A stretch of DNA of 64,000 bases from Bacteroidales bacterium (GTDB lineage Bacteria > Bacteroidota > Bacteroidia > Bacteroidales > F082), in contig JAEEQP010000016.1 in assembly GCA_016285355.1 (NCBI GenBank), forward strand, positions 1 to 64,000. Direction: 5' to 3'. Below the pieces are notes generated by a model. The model worked only from the letters and a program-made list of their open reading frames with translations, was not told the origin of the DNA and did not search any database. Shown here one piece after another: positions 49,529-58,944 of this stretch (positions are counted from its first letter, which is position 1; every line of letters begins with the position of its first letter). The translations under genes and the position numbers were made by a program.

Positions 49529-50545
49529 ATGCTGCAATACCTTGTTATATTATTAGACGACACCAGCGTGGCCTACTGCCATGCTGACAATCCGCTGAAA
49601 GAAAGGCACCTGATGCCTATCGAGACCTTGGAGAAGGGCATCCTCTTCGGAATGAAGCAAAACTTGATGATTCAGTATGTCTTCCCAGACTATGCCTTGC
49701 CCGAAGAATATGCTTCTGTCATTGAGAGCATCGACAATGTGAAGATTTATCCTATTGGTTGCAAGCCTGTTACGGGCATTTCGGACAACGGAGAAACTGA
49801 TGTCATTGTCGCCAACTCCGTCTCGGAGTTGGAAAAAAACACGGCGACCATCTTCGAGACGAAGATGGCGACAGTGATTCGTCTCACTTTCAGCGAAATG
49901 CTGAAACAAAAAGATGCAATTGCAAAATTGTTCGCCTCTGGAGCAAGAATCAACTTTTGCATTACTGATGTGGAGCAATTCTCAGACGAGCAAATTGAGA
50001 CGTATAAACAGATTTTGAACGAGTGGAACGCCGCTTTACTTGGTCTCTATAAACAAGGCCAATCACCTCAATTCAACCTTTTGACGAACAGGATGATGCT
50101 GGAGAAGATGCACAACTGTGAGGCGGGTGTGAGCAATATCACCCTTGCCCCGAACGGGAGTTTCTACCTCTGCCCTGCTTTCTATTATGATGAGCGGATG
50201 AAGGTCTTCAACCAATTGAATCACCACAATCCATCATCGGATAATTCAGTTGGCGACTTGGAGAAGGGTTTGGACATCCCTAACCCACAACTATTGCAAC
50301 TCGACCACGCGCCCTTGTGCCGTAACTGCGACGCCTACCAGTGCCGCCGCTGCATCTGGCTCAATCGCAAGCTGACTTGGGACAACAACACACCCTCGCA
50401 CCAGCAATGCGTAATGGCACATCTGGAGCGCAACGCATCCCGCGATCTGCTGAACGACATCCGCAAAGTTGGTGAGTTCATGCCGCAAATCGACATCAAG
50501 GAAATCAACTACTTGGATCCGTTTGAGGTTAGGAAGGAGTTTTAG
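49529..50545 (+). CDS. CXXX-repeat peptide maturase partner (SPASM-like, no radical SAM core)
   Basis: 338 residues. No CxxxCxxC radical SAM motif, but a SPASM-like cysteine cluster: CEAGVSNITLAPNGSFYLCPAFYYDE then CRNCDAYQCRRCIWLN and HQQCVMAHLE. N-terminal 180 residues have no recognised motif. Belongs to the partner maturase group that always accompanies the radical SAM enzyme in CXXX-repeat systems; it likely binds the precursor or the auxiliary clusters. Confidence 0.85.
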   Translation: MLQYLVILLDDTSVAYCHADNPLKERHLMPIETLEKGILFGMKQNLMIQYVFPDYALPEEYASVIESIDNVKIYPIGCKPVTGISDNGETDVIVANSVSELEKNTATIFETKMATVIRLTFSEMLKQKDAIAKLFASGARINFCITDVEQFSDEQIETYKQILNEWNAALLGLYKQGQSPQFNLLTNRMMLEKMHNCEAGVSNITLAPNGSFYLCPAFYYDERMKVFNQLNHHNPSSDNSVGDLEKGLDIPNPQLLQLDHAPLCRNCDAYQCRRCIWLNRKLTWDNNTPSHQQCVMAHLERNASRDLLNDIRKVGEFMPQIDIKEINYLDPFEVRKEF

Positions 50546-50555
50546 GACACGCTTC

Positions 50556-50675
50556 GCGTCACTGCGAGGCACGAAGCAGTACATTCGCTCAATTCGTCAG
50601 ATTCGCCGACAAAGAAAAACGGCGAATTAAGCGAATGAAACGAATTAGATTGCTTCACTTCGTTCGCAATGACGC
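50556..50675. repeat. Intergenic inverted repeat (CGTCACTGCGAG family), copy 2, inside RiPP operon
   Basis: Left arm from GCGTCACTGCGAGGCACGAA, right arm ending GTTCGCAATGACGC. A second hairpin (ATTCGCCG at 50601-50608 with CGGCGAAT at 50620-50627) is nested in the loop. Splits the two maturase genes from the accessory-protein and tat genes. Confidence 0.85.
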
Positions 50676-50729
50676 AAAGCGACGATCAAGCAACAACAAT
50701 TAAACGATTAAACACTCAACAATTCAACA

Positions 50730-50999
50730 ATGAAGAAAAAAGTAGGTCAGGTAACCCCTGAAGAAAAGAACGAAATCCAACAACTCTTCGAAAGAAGAAA
50801 CGGCCTGAACGAATTGGCGAAAATCCTCACCGCGGACAACACAGAGCTTTACGAGAAACTCGTCAAGGACATGGGCGAGACCGGCACCAAGTTCCAGAGC
50901 TGGTGGGACCGTATGTCACAGAAGTACAAGTGGGAATCCGCTGAAAATGGTAACTGGGAAATCAACTTTGAAACCAACGAAATCTATTTGGTAGCATGA
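50730..50999 (+). CDS. CXXX-repeat peptide modification system accessory protein
   Basis: 89 residues, no cysteine, no signal peptide: [32 protein letters not shown] suggests a helical N-terminal half, then [17 protein letters not shown]. Matches the small conserved protein seen with CXXX-repeat maturases. Role unknown; may guide the precursor to the maturase. The tatA ATG overlaps its stop by four bases. Confidence 0.8.
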   Translation: MKKKVGQVTPEEKNEIQQLFERRNGLNELAKILTADNTELYEKLVKDMGETGTKFQSWWDRMSQKYKWESAENGNWEINFETNEIYLVA

Positions 51000-51217
51000 C
51001 ACTCTTATTCATCGGCACGACAGAATTATTGCTCATCGCGGGCGTGGCCTTGCTCATCTTCGGCGGAAAGAAAGTGCCAGAGCTGATGAAAGGCTTAGGC
51101 AAAGGCGTACAGAGTTTCAAGCAAGGCATGAATGAGCCTATAGAGGAAGACAAAACGCAAGAGGTGACGGATGAAGCGCAAGCCGAGCCCAAAGAAGAAA
51201 ACAGAGTCGGACAATAA
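50996..51217 (+). CDS. tatA: Twin-arginine translocase subunit TatA
   Basis: 73 residues: one N-terminal membrane helix ([29 protein letters not shown]), the FGGKK.PE turn and amphipathic helix, then an acidic tail. Pore-forming subunit for export of folded proteins. Coupled to the accessory gene and overlapping tatC by 47 bases. Confidence 0.93.
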   Translation: MTLLFIGTTELLLIAGVALLIFGGKKVPELMKGLGKGVQSFKQGMNEPIEEDKTQEVTDEAQAEPKEENRVGQ

Positions 51218-52004
51218 CCCCGACCCGAACCTGCTGACCTTCGGCGGACACCTTGAAGTGCTCCGCCGAATGTTGTTCCGCATCATTGCCGTGGTGATGG
51301 TGTTGGCTATTGCTATTTTCTGCTTCAAGAACAAGACCTTCGAGCTGCTCCTCGCTCCAAGCCAATGGGATTTTGTCACCTATCGTTATATTGAGAAATT
51401 TCTTCATAGACTTGGTTCCAACTTCGTCTTCAACCAGTTCCACATCAATCTGATTGCCACGGAGTTGTCGAGCCAATTCATGACACACGTCACAACTGCA
51501 CTCTATATTGGACTATTGGGTGCATCTCCTTACATTTTGGTTGAACTGTTTCGCTTCATCACACCTGCTTTGTATGATAACGAGAAGAAATACTCTGTTC
51601 AAGTCGCCGCCACGATGTACCTGCTTTTCATCATCGGCGTGCTGATGTCGTACTTCATCCTTTTCCCCATTTCATTCAGGTTCTTAGGCACTTATAGCGT
51701 TTCAGGAATGGTGGAAAGCAACATCACCCTGAAATCCTACATCAGCACCTTCACTACCTTAACTTTGGTCATGGGATTAGTATTCCAACTGCCTGTCATC
51801 GCATTTTTCTTGGGCAAATTGGAAATTGTATCGGCCTCAATGTTGAAACAATACCGCAAATACGCTTTCCTCGTCATCATGGTCGTTGCCGCCATCATCA
51901 CGCCGCCCGACTTGATGACGCTGATTTTAGTCACGATTCCGCTTTATCTGCTTTACGAAGTGAGTATTATTGTGCTGAAGCGGATGGAGAAACGGAAAGC
52001 GTAA
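51171..52004 (+). CDS. tatC: Twin-arginine translocase subunit TatC
   Basis: 277 residues with six membrane spans; reads the twin-arginine signal. Family strings: [17 protein letters not shown] at the start of the conserved part, the TatC-type [12 protein letters not shown] and [14 protein letters not shown]. Start ATG at 51171 overlaps the tatA tail by 47 bases; there is no ATG closer to the conserved FGGHLEVL, so the overlap seems real. Together with tatA it can export the RiPP precursor. Confidence 0.93.
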   Translation: MKRKPSPKKKTESDNNPDPNLLTFGGHLEVLRRMLFRIIAVVMVLAIAIFCFKNKTFELLLAPSQWDFVTYRYIEKFLHRLGSNFVFNQFHINLIATELSSQFMTHVTTALYIGLLGASPYILVELFRFITPALYDNEKKYSVQVAATMYLLFIIGVLMSYFILFPISFRFLGTYSVSGMVESNITLKSYISTFTTLTLVMGLVFQLPVIAFFLGKLEIVSASMLKQYRKYAFLVIMVVAAIITPPDLMTLILVTIPLYLLYEVSIIVLKRMEKRKA

Positions 52005-53630
52005 TCACTCCACCACCACCCTATCCACCTGCTGTTTTCCACCTACATTAGTCACCAAAGTATAAACACCTTGGCTCAGACCTTGTGTCGGAACGACAAT
52101 GGCTTGCACTGAAACAGCATTGGAATGCACCAACCGCCCCGTCATGTCATACAGTCTGACGAAGGCTTCAGAAGTTTCCGCAAAACGGATATTGATGCGG
52201 TCTTTGGCTGGATTCGGAAAGACTTCAACAAATTGAGTCGGCCCTTCGATGGGCTCAGGAGCCTCGATGCCCCAAGTGCCGCATCCCGCATTGATTTCAC
52301 CATCCAAATAGTGGAAACGGTTGTCCAACCAATTGCGCATATACTCAAGTTGGCTTTCATCAACGGTAAACTCAGGCCAAGCCTCATGCTCACGCTCGTA
52401 TGCACCACTTTCAAGCAATTCTTCGTATTGCTTTTGAACCAGTTCCATGATATGTTCAGTGGTCAGGATGTCACTGCGCAAGCTGTTGTATCGCGTTTTG
52501 GCCGAGGCCACGAAGCCATTTTCGTTACAGTCTTGCATCAAACGGTCGAAGAAGCCGTTGCTCATCAAGCCTGCCGTGTTGTAAGTCTTGTTACCGTCGG
52601 TGTCCAAGCCCCAAATGGCATCCAAGTCCCAAGGCAAGTACATGTAGGTGCTCGACTTCTTGTAACGCGCCAAAAACAGGTTGCGTCCCATGTTGTCCAT
52701 GGCCATTAAACTATTGATAAACAGGTAGTAATCTATGGCATTGTTCTTGTCGAACTGGGCGGCATACTGCGAGTAGAATACGTTATCGGAGGCATTGATT
52801 ACAAAGTTGGTGAAGCTATAGAGGTGGTTCCAATTGATAGCGGTGTCGCTCTCGTTGGGATAAACCCATTCGTAATTGTCCCAAGTGTCTTGTGTATTGT
52901 CGTAGTCGGGCAAACTTTCGAATGTGGGAGCGCCTGGGCCATTGCCTTTGTAAAGCACGCCACGAATATCACCGTTGTATTTGCGCAGGCCGAGTTGTTT
53001 TCGGTCCATGCGTTCGGTCAAGGCATAAACGCCTAAATACTGGTTATTTATGAATAAGTCAGCATACACCATACGTATACCTGGCAAGGCATCGGGTTCG
53101 CTTTCGGCGTAAGGTAGCTGATACATCTCCATCCAAAGCTCGTTGGCTATCTTGTCACGGAGACGAAGCGGTTGCGCCCACATGGCTTCAAGGTTCCAGT
53201 CGTCGTCGCTGCGCATCCCTAAAAAAGTGGTGTCGGCCATCAAAGTGCCTGTCTCATCTGCCCACAACTCAACACGATAGGATTTCTTGTCGTACTGCTG
53301 CGAAGAAGTACCACGAATCTTGAATCCAGCGTGCATTGTAATAACATTGCCATCAGCATCGGCCACATTGATGACACCATGCACAGCAGGCGAGTTGACA
53401 ATCGGGCCATCAGTGGTAATGGTAATCAACGGCATCTCGCTACGATAATAGGTATAAGTCTCGCCCAAAACAATCATTGACTCCTTGTATGGCTTCATAC
53501 CCTCCAAAAACCGACCTGTAGCAACGACAATCTTCTTCTCATGGTCGATGCCATACATCTTATCTAATTCCTGCGCCCTCATCGTGACTGACGCAAAAAC
53601 CAATATTGCTATTAACGTTAACTTTCTCAT
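52005..53630 (-). CDS. CotH-kinase-family protein with T9SS tail
   Basis: 541 residues: signal peptide, a CotH-like kinase fold (residues about 75-430: AGFKIRGTSSQQYDKKSYRVEL, YADLFINNQYLGVYALTERMDR, and YLPWDLDAIWGLD, the metal-binding DLD), linker, then a T9SS type A domain (FVEVFPNPAKDRINIRF, LYDMTGRLV). APEPIEGPTQ in the linker is encoded by a dispersed repeat. CotH relatives are protein or polymer kinases; the Bacteroidota surface form is uncharacterised. 20 bases after the Rel gene, same strand. Confidence 0.85.
   Translation of the reverse strand: MRKLTLIAILVFASVTMRAQELDKMYGIDHEKKIVVATGRFLEGMKPYKESMIVLGETYTYYRSEMPLITITTDGPIVNSPAVHGVINVADADGNVITMHAGFKIRGTSSQQYDKKSYRVELWADETGTLMADTTFLGMRSDDDWNLEAMWAQPLRLRDKIANELWMEMYQLPYAESEPDALPGIRMVYADLFINNQYLGVYALTERMDRKQLGLRKYNGDIRGVLYKGNGPGAPTFESLPDYDNTQDTWDNYEWVYPNESDTAINWNHLYSFTNFVINASDNVFYSQYAAQFDKNNAIDYYLFINSLMAMDNMGRNLFLARYKKSSTYMYLPWDLDAIWGLDTDGNKTYNTAGLMSNGFFDRLMQDCNENGFVASAKTRYNSLRSDILTTEHIMELVQKQYEELLESGAYEREHEAWPEFTVDESQLEYMRNWLDNRFHYLDGEINAGCGTWGIEAPEPIEGPTQFVEVFPNPAKDRINIRFAETSEAFVRLYDMTGRLVHSNAVSVQAIVVPTQGLSQGVYTLVTNVGGKQQVDRVVVE
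52242..52263. repeat. Dispersed TTCGACAGGCTCA repeat, diverged half copy in CotH gene
   Basis: TTCGATGGGCTCAGGAGCC, two differences from the core; in frame, encodes APEPIEG. Confidence 0.6.
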
Positions 53631-53650
53631 TTATTGTAATCTTATGTATA

Positions 53651-55864
53651 TCAATCAATTCTAACTACTTCCATAATTCCATCAATGGCTTTAATCTTGA
53701 GAATCAGTTGCTCCAAAGCCTCCACATCGGAGATTTGCAGCACAATCTTGCCTTCAAAATAGCCTTCCTTGTCGGAATTAAAAACGATGTTTTTCATGTT
53801 CACCTCCAAATCCTCGGAAATGACCTTGGTAATCTTGCCCAAAAGTCCAATCACGTCGTGGCCATAGATACGGATGGTGGCTTGCGACCCTGTCTCAATG
53901 CCGTTCCATTTCACGTTGATGATACGGTAGCCGTAACGTTGCTGCAAACTCTTAGCATTGGGGCAGGTGATACGGTGTATGCTGATGGTGCCGTCGCTGG
54001 TGACAAAACCAAACACATGGTCGCCAGGAATGGGATTGCAGCACTTGGCTAATTTGTAGGTCACATTGCCAATGTCCTCACCAATGCAAAGCGACTCCTC
54101 AGCTTCAGGTTGCAGATCTTTCTTTGTGGATTCAATCTGCTCAGGCACAATTTTTTCCGTTTTCTCGGCACTCTCCCCAAATTTGGAGACCAAGAAACGT
54201 TTCACATCAGTAATGTCGATTTTCTCCGTTGAAATCTGATGGTAGAGTTGCAGCGAGTTCTCCAACTTGAACTCCTTCACCAACATATCGACCACGGTCT
54301 CCGAGAAGGGCAACTTCCAGTTTTTCAGTCTCCTCTGCAACATGCCTTTGCCCAACTCCGACTCCTTCAACTCCTCTTCCTTCAGGTAACGGCGAATCTT
54401 GTTTTTGGCCTTCTCCGTAACCACCACATTGAGCCAGTCAGCACGCGGCGACTGTTTCTTGCTCGTGATGATTTCCACCTTGTCGCCATTGGTCAATTCA
54501 TGACGGATAGGCACCATACGCCCATTGACTCGGGCACCGTTACATGTTTCACCCACATGGGTATGTATCTCGTATGCAAAATCAAGCACCGTGGAGCCGA
54601 TGGGCAACTGCTTCAAGTCACCTTCGGGCGTGAAAATGAAGATCTTATCGGATTTGTAAATTCTCTTGTATGAACTCTCAAACGACACCATAGTGGGGTT
54701 TTCCAGCACCTGCCGCACATTGAGCAGCCACTCTTCGGAAGTCTCCTTTTCACCTTTATATAAATAGTGCGCCGCCTGACCTGTCTCGGCAACCTCATCC
54801 ATGCGCGTGGTACGGATTTGTACCTCAAACCAAAGTTTGTCGTCATATTTCACCGTGGTGTGCAGCGACTCATACCCCGAGGCTTTCGGCTTCGTAATCC
54901 AGTCGCGGAGACGTTCAGGCATGGGGTCATAGAGATTGGTGATGGCCGAATAGACAATCCAGCAGCATTCCTGCTCGTCCTTCAAGGCGCAATGGATAAT
55001 GACCCTTGCCGCCATCAAGTCGTAGACTTCCTCAAACGGCACATTCTGGGCTTTCATCTTGGCATAAATCGAAGGGATGGACTTCAACCTCCATTTGATG
55101 GAATAGCTAAACTTGTGCTTTCCGTTCTTTTTGGTGCGCTCCAACTCAGCGTCAATGCCTTCCGAAATGCGAGAAATGAAATCTTCAGCCGTCTTTCTAC
55201 GTGCCTCATGGCTGGCCTCAATCTTGGCCTCAATCTCATGGAACAGCACCGGATTTTCAAACAGCATCAGCTTCTCTTCCAACTCAGCTTTCAGTTTATA
55301 AAGGCCAAGACGGTGAACGATAGGAATATAGATGTATTTGATTTCGTGGAAATACTTCGACAAACGGTCGGGGTCCACATCCTTCTGATTACGAACATCA
55401 TACACTCGATGCACCACTTTCAGCAACACCGAACGCATGTCATCAATCAGGGAGAGGAACAACACTTGGAAATTATCGGAATTATAGGCCACCTTTTCCG
55501 TATCCAACTGCGAAATCTGGCTGAAGTCTTCGAGGATAATGGCCACGGTCTTGCCGAACTGGTTCATCAGTTCTCTACCGCTCACGCCCTTTTTGTAGTC
55601 AATGCCGTGAAGAAAAGCCGCAACCACAGAGATGTAGCCCAAACCCACCTCAAGGACCGCAATACGCCCCAACTCAATCAGGTGAAACATGTAGGCCTTC
55701 CCCGACAAAAGGTAGCGACCGTCATATTGTTCCAAACAAAAACGGTATGCCTTGTCAATCAATTCTAACTGATTGGGTGCGTTGATGAAAGGCTGGATGT
55801 CTTTCAGCATCGATTCGTAGGCCTGCTGAATAGCCAATATTTCCAAAGAGGTATAGCTTGCCAT
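53651..55864 (-). CDS. RelA-type (p)ppGpp synthetase with degenerate hydrolase site
   Basis: 737 residues, RelA/SpoT family. Order: HD domain (40-190), synthetase (230-340), TGS (400-460), helical, zinc-finger CXXS-like (LAKCCNPIPGDHVFGF), ACT. In the HD domain the metal-binding HD pair of AALLHDVVED is replaced by FLHGIDYK (His86-Gly87), and ligand residues after it are not kept, so hydrolysis is probably lost. The synthetase is intact (YSIKWRLKSIPSIYAKM, MAARVIIH, GYESLHTTVKY, WFEVQIRT). Adjacent clpS lies 11 bases upstream. Confidence 0.9.
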   Translation of the reverse strand: MASYTSLEILAIQQAYESMLKDIQPFINAPNQLELIDKAYRFCLEQYDGRYLLSGKAYMFHLIELGRIAVLEVGLGYISVVAAFLHGIDYKKGVSGRELMNQFGKTVAIILEDFSQISQLDTEKVAYNSDNFQVLFLSLIDDMRSVLLKVVHRVYDVRNQKDVDPDRLSKYFHEIKYIYIPIVHRLGLYKLKAELEEKLMLFENPVLFHEIEAKIEASHEARRKTAEDFISRISEGIDAELERTKKNGKHKFSYSIKWRLKSIPSIYAKMKAQNVPFEEVYDLMAARVIIHCALKDEQECCWIVYSAITNLYDPMPERLRDWITKPKASGYESLHTTVKYDDKLWFEVQIRTTRMDEVAETGQAAHYLYKGEKETSEEWLLNVRQVLENPTMVSFESSYKRIYKSDKIFIFTPEGDLKQLPIGSTVLDFAYEIHTHVGETCNGARVNGRMVPIRHELTNGDKVEIITSKKQSPRADWLNVVVTEKAKNKIRRYLKEEELKESELGKGMLQRRLKNWKLPFSETVVDMLVKEFKLENSLQLYHQISTEKIDITDVKRFLVSKFGESAEKTEKIVPEQIESTKKDLQPEAEESLCIGEDIGNVTYKLAKCCNPIPGDHVFGFVTSDGTISIHRITCPNAKSLQQRYGYRIINVKWNGIETGSQATIRIYGHDVIGLLGKITKVISEDLEVNMKNIVFNSDKEGYFEGKIVLQISDVEALEQLILKIKAIDGIMEVVRID

Positions 55865-55875
55865 GGTTCTTGTGC

Positions 55876-56148
55876 TTAATCAATCTTGACCGTGAGCTGA
55901 TGGGCAAGCAGGATGTCATAATAAGGTTTGAGTTCCTCGAAACTGCCATGCATGACGGCGCATTTGCCTTTATAGTGCGTTATCCAGGCGCAAGTTTCGG
56001 CCTGTTCGCGGGTATGATGGCACACCTTCATCAAGGTTTCAATGACATATTCAAATGTATTCACATCATCGTTGATGAGCAGCAGACTCTTCTCATTCTC
56101 AACAAGTTCCTCTTCTAAAACATCAACGCTTTCCTGTTCCTTGTTCAT
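55876..56148 (-). CDS. clpS: ClpS adaptor
   Basis: 90 residues. Delivers N-degron substrates to ClpAP. LLLINDDVNTFEYVIETLMKVCHHTREQAE and the C-terminal TVKID are typical; the N-terminal 20 residues are acidic. First gene of a likely clpS-rel-cotH run. aat, at 20537-21319, acts before it in the same pathway. Confidence 0.92.
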   Translation of the reverse strand: MNKEQESVDVLEEELVENEKSLLLINDDVNTFEYVIETLMKVCHHTREQAETCAWITHYKGKCAVMHGSFEELKPYYDILLAHQLTVKID

Positions 56149-56232
56149 TTCTCAAAGTCAAATTTTCGGGGGTAAAAATACACATAATTTCCAAAATGAA
56201 GGACGAAAAAAGGCTTCAAAGTTTTTTTTTCC

Positions 56233-56240
56233 TACTTTTG
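56233..56240 (+). promoter_or_regulatory. -7 box for flippase gene
   Basis: TACTTTTG, 23 bases before the ATG. Confidence 0.65.
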
Positions 56241-56262
56241 CCCTTCGAATAACAACGTCTCA

Positions 56263-57753
56263 ATGCAGAACCGCTTCATCAAAAATATCATCTTCCTACT
56301 GTTTCTCAACCTGTTGGTGAAGCCGTTCTGGATTCTCGGCATCGACCGTGAGGTGCAAAACCTGCTCGGCGATGCTTCCTATGGTACCTATCAGGCCCTT
56401 TTCAACTTCTCTTACCTCTTTTATATATTGCTCGACCTCGGTATCACCAACTTCAACAGCCGTGCCGTCGCGCAAGACCCAAAAAACCTTTCCAAGCACT
56501 TTGGTGGCCTCACCGAAATAAAACTGCTTCTCGGATTGCTTTATGCCGTCGTTATTTTCGTGGTCGGCTACTTCTGCGGCTACAACGAAGGCCTGAAACT
56601 CAAGCTGTTGTTCTGGTGCGGCCTCAACCAAATCCTGCTCTCTTTCATCCTCTTCCTCAGGTCGAACATACAAGGTCTACTGCTGTTCAAGCACGACAGC
56701 ATCCTCTCCGTCTTTGACCGCGTGTTAGCCATCGTCATCATGAGCCTCGTGCTGTGGAGCGGCTGGTTCCCAAAAGAAAAGTTCAATGTTATATGGTACC
56801 TGCAAGCCCAGACCGTGGCCTACATCGCTACCCTCATTTTCGCCCTGACCATTGTTTTGCGCCATGTTGAAAGCCTCAACTTCAAAATCAACTTCCAGTT
56901 TTTCAAGGAAATTTTGATGCAGAGTCTGCCTTTTGCCGTGCTTGTTTTGCTGATGAGTGTTTATAGCCGCATTGAGCCAGTTTTACTTGAGCGCCTTTTA
57001 GACGACAAGGGCGTGCAAGCTGGCATCTACAGCCGCGCCTATCGTCTCTTCGACGCAGGCAACAACATTTCCAACCTCTTCGCCATCATGCTGTTGCCCA
57101 TGTTTGCCGCCACACTGACAAAGAAATTGGAACTGAACAACCTGGTCAAGACCTCCTTCAACGTGATTGTGGCCATGGCGGGCATCGTCATGATTATGTG
57201 CGTTTTCTACCGCCAAGAAATCATGCATCTGATGTATAACCCCGAAGAAGCCGAAACTGAAGCCGCCTATCTCTTGCGCATCGGCCAATACGCAAAAGTA
57301 TTTCCTTTGTTAATGGGCAGTTTCTTCTGTCTTTCAACGACCTACGTTTTCGGAACGCTGCTCACCGCCAACGGTAGCCTCAAGCAACTCAACCTCGTGG
57401 CAGCAGCTGGCGTGGTCATCAACATTTTGCTGAACCTCATTGTCATACCTCGGTTCAAGGCGGTCGGTGCGGCCTGCACCAGCCTTTGCGTGCAAGCCGT
57501 CACGGCTTTCTTGCAATATCTGCTTGCCAAACGCATCTTGAAATTGGAAATAAACGGTCGCTATTGGTTTCACATCCTCGTTTTCCTTGTCACTGTCGTC
57601 GTGGTCACATACCTCTCCAAGCAATTGGACATCAATTGGATGATTGGATTCATCATCACTTTTGCCATCAACTGCGGAGCCATCTTCTTCACGCGTTTAC
57701 TCAGCCTGAAGGAAATCGTCAGCCTCGTTCTCCCAAAGGAAAAAAAGGCATAA
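56263..57753 (+). CDS. Wzx-type polysaccharide flippase
   Basis: 496 residues with about 12-14 hydrophobic segments, MOP-superfamily oligosaccharide exporter (NLLVKPFWILGIDREVQNLLG, GTYQALFNFSYLFYILLDLGI). Moves lipid-linked repeat units across the inner membrane. Followed by chain-length regulators and a ligase/polymerase, forming one surface-polysaccharide set. Confidence 0.88.
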   Translation: MQNRFIKNIIFLLFLNLLVKPFWILGIDREVQNLLGDASYGTYQALFNFSYLFYILLDLGITNFNSRAVAQDPKNLSKHFGGLTEIKLLLGLLYAVVIFVVGYFCGYNEGLKLKLLFWCGLNQILLSFILFLRSNIQGLLLFKHDSILSVFDRVLAIVIMSLVLWSGWFPKEKFNVIWYLQAQTVAYIATLIFALTIVLRHVESLNFKINFQFFKEILMQSLPFAVLVLLMSVYSRIEPVLLERLLDDKGVQAGIYSRAYRLFDAGNNISNLFAIMLLPMFAATLTKKLELNNLVKTSFNVIVAMAGIVMIMCVFYRQEIMHLMYNPEEAETEAAYLLRIGQYAKVFPLLMGSFFCLSTTYVFGTLLTANGSLKQLNLVAAAGVVINILLNLIVIPRFKAVGAACTSLCVQAVTAFLQYLLAKRILKLEINGRYWFHILVFLVTVVVVTYLSKQLDINWMIGFIITFAINCGAIFFTRLLSLKEIVSLVLPKEKKA

Positions 57754-57788
57754 TTTGCTTTTTTCATTGTCAGTTCGGGAATTTTCCC

Positions 57789-57796
57789 TATTTTTG
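57789..57796 (+). promoter_or_regulatory. -7 box for first chain-length regulator gene
   Basis: TATTTTTG, 23 bases before the ATG. Confidence 0.6.
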
Positions 57797-57818
57797 ACGA
57801 CTTATTTCACACATAAAT

Positions 57819-58889
57819 ATGGAAGAGCAACAACGTAACACATACAGTTCCAAATACTTATGCAAACTGTTGGTGGAATACAGGAAGCCCATTCTCATCA
57901 TCTTGGCAGTGGCCGCCCTCTGTGCAGTCATATTCAGCGCACCTTATTTTATTACACCGCTTTATAAGTCCACGACGGTCATCTACCCCACTTCCAGCAA
58001 TTCCATTTCCAAAGTCCTCATCAGCACGACCTACCAGTCGGAGAAAGACATCATGAACATCGGCGAGGACGAACAGACCGAACAGATGCTGCAAGTTTTG
58101 AACTCGAACCGCGTGCGTGACAAGGTCATCAGCCGCTTCAACCTGATGGAACATTACGACATCAAGGCGAACAGCAAATACCCCATCACCAAGCTGAACA
58201 AACTCTACGATGCACGCATCAAGTTCCGCCGCACGGAATACAACGCCGTGAAAATCACCGTATTGGATTCTGATGCCGCACTCTCAGCCCGCATCGCCAA
58301 CGAGATTGCCGAGATTTTTGACAGCACGATGAACCAGATGCAAAAGGAGGTTGCCATTGAGGCCTTCCGCATTGTGGAACAGGAATATAACACCCTCGTC
58401 GACGAAATGAACCGCTTGGAAGACTCCCTGAACACCTTGCGCAAACTTGGCGTGTTCGATTACGAGTCACAAGTGGAAATGCTGAGCCAACAAATGGCCG
58501 TTGAATTGGGTAAAGGCAACACACAGGGTATCAAGAACATACAGCAGCAACTTGACATTTTAGCCGAATACGGCGGTGCCTCCTACGCCATCAACGAGCG
58601 TTTGGACAACGACCGCCTGCAACTTTCTTTGGTCAAGTCGAAATATGAAGAAGCCAAAGTTGACGCCACGGAGTTCATTCCACACAAGTTTGTCGTCACC
58701 TCAGCCTTCCAAGCCGAGCGCAAGAGCTATCCTGTGCGCTGGATCATCTTGGTCGTCACCGTGCTGAGCACTTTCCTGTTGCTCGTCTTCTGCATCGTGA
58801 TTTACGACCGTTCGAAAGAATTTTTTCGTCAAGAGGCCGAAATGGAAGCGGCCAAGAAAGGAAAAAGAAAAGCCATTGAAAAAGAATGA
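57819..58889 (+). CDS. Wzz-type chain-length regulator, first copy
   Basis: 356 residues: membrane helices at about 24-46 and 305-325 flanking a periplasmic domain with coiled-coil (VEQEYNTLVDEMNRLEDSL) as in polysaccharide co-polymerases. No C-terminal tyrosine-kinase domain. PYFITPLYKSTTVIYP matches the second copy downstream. Confidence 0.85.
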   Translation: MEEQQRNTYSSKYLCKLLVEYRKPILIILAVAALCAVIFSAPYFITPLYKSTTVIYPTSSNSISKVLISTTYQSEKDIMNIGEDEQTEQMLQVLNSNRVRDKVISRFNLMEHYDIKANSKYPITKLNKLYDARIKFRRTEYNAVKITVLDSDAALSARIANEIAEIFDSTMNQMQKEVAIEAFRIVEQEYNTLVDEMNRLEDSLNTLRKLGVFDYESQVEMLSQQMAVELGKGNTQGIKNIQQQLDILAEYGGASYAINERLDNDRLQLSLVKSKYEEAKVDATEFIPHKFVVTSAFQAERKSYPVRWIILVVTVLSTFLLLVFCIVIYDRSKEFFRQEAEMEAAKKGKRKAIEKE

Positions 58890-58944
58890 GTTAAAAGCAA
58901 CAAAGAATATCAATTACAATACTCCGAAAACAACAAATCAAATC

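Noticed and set aside
54767..55768. 333-residue open frame on + strand
   Set aside because: Antisense to the Rel gene, no signal peptide or motif, no promoter box.
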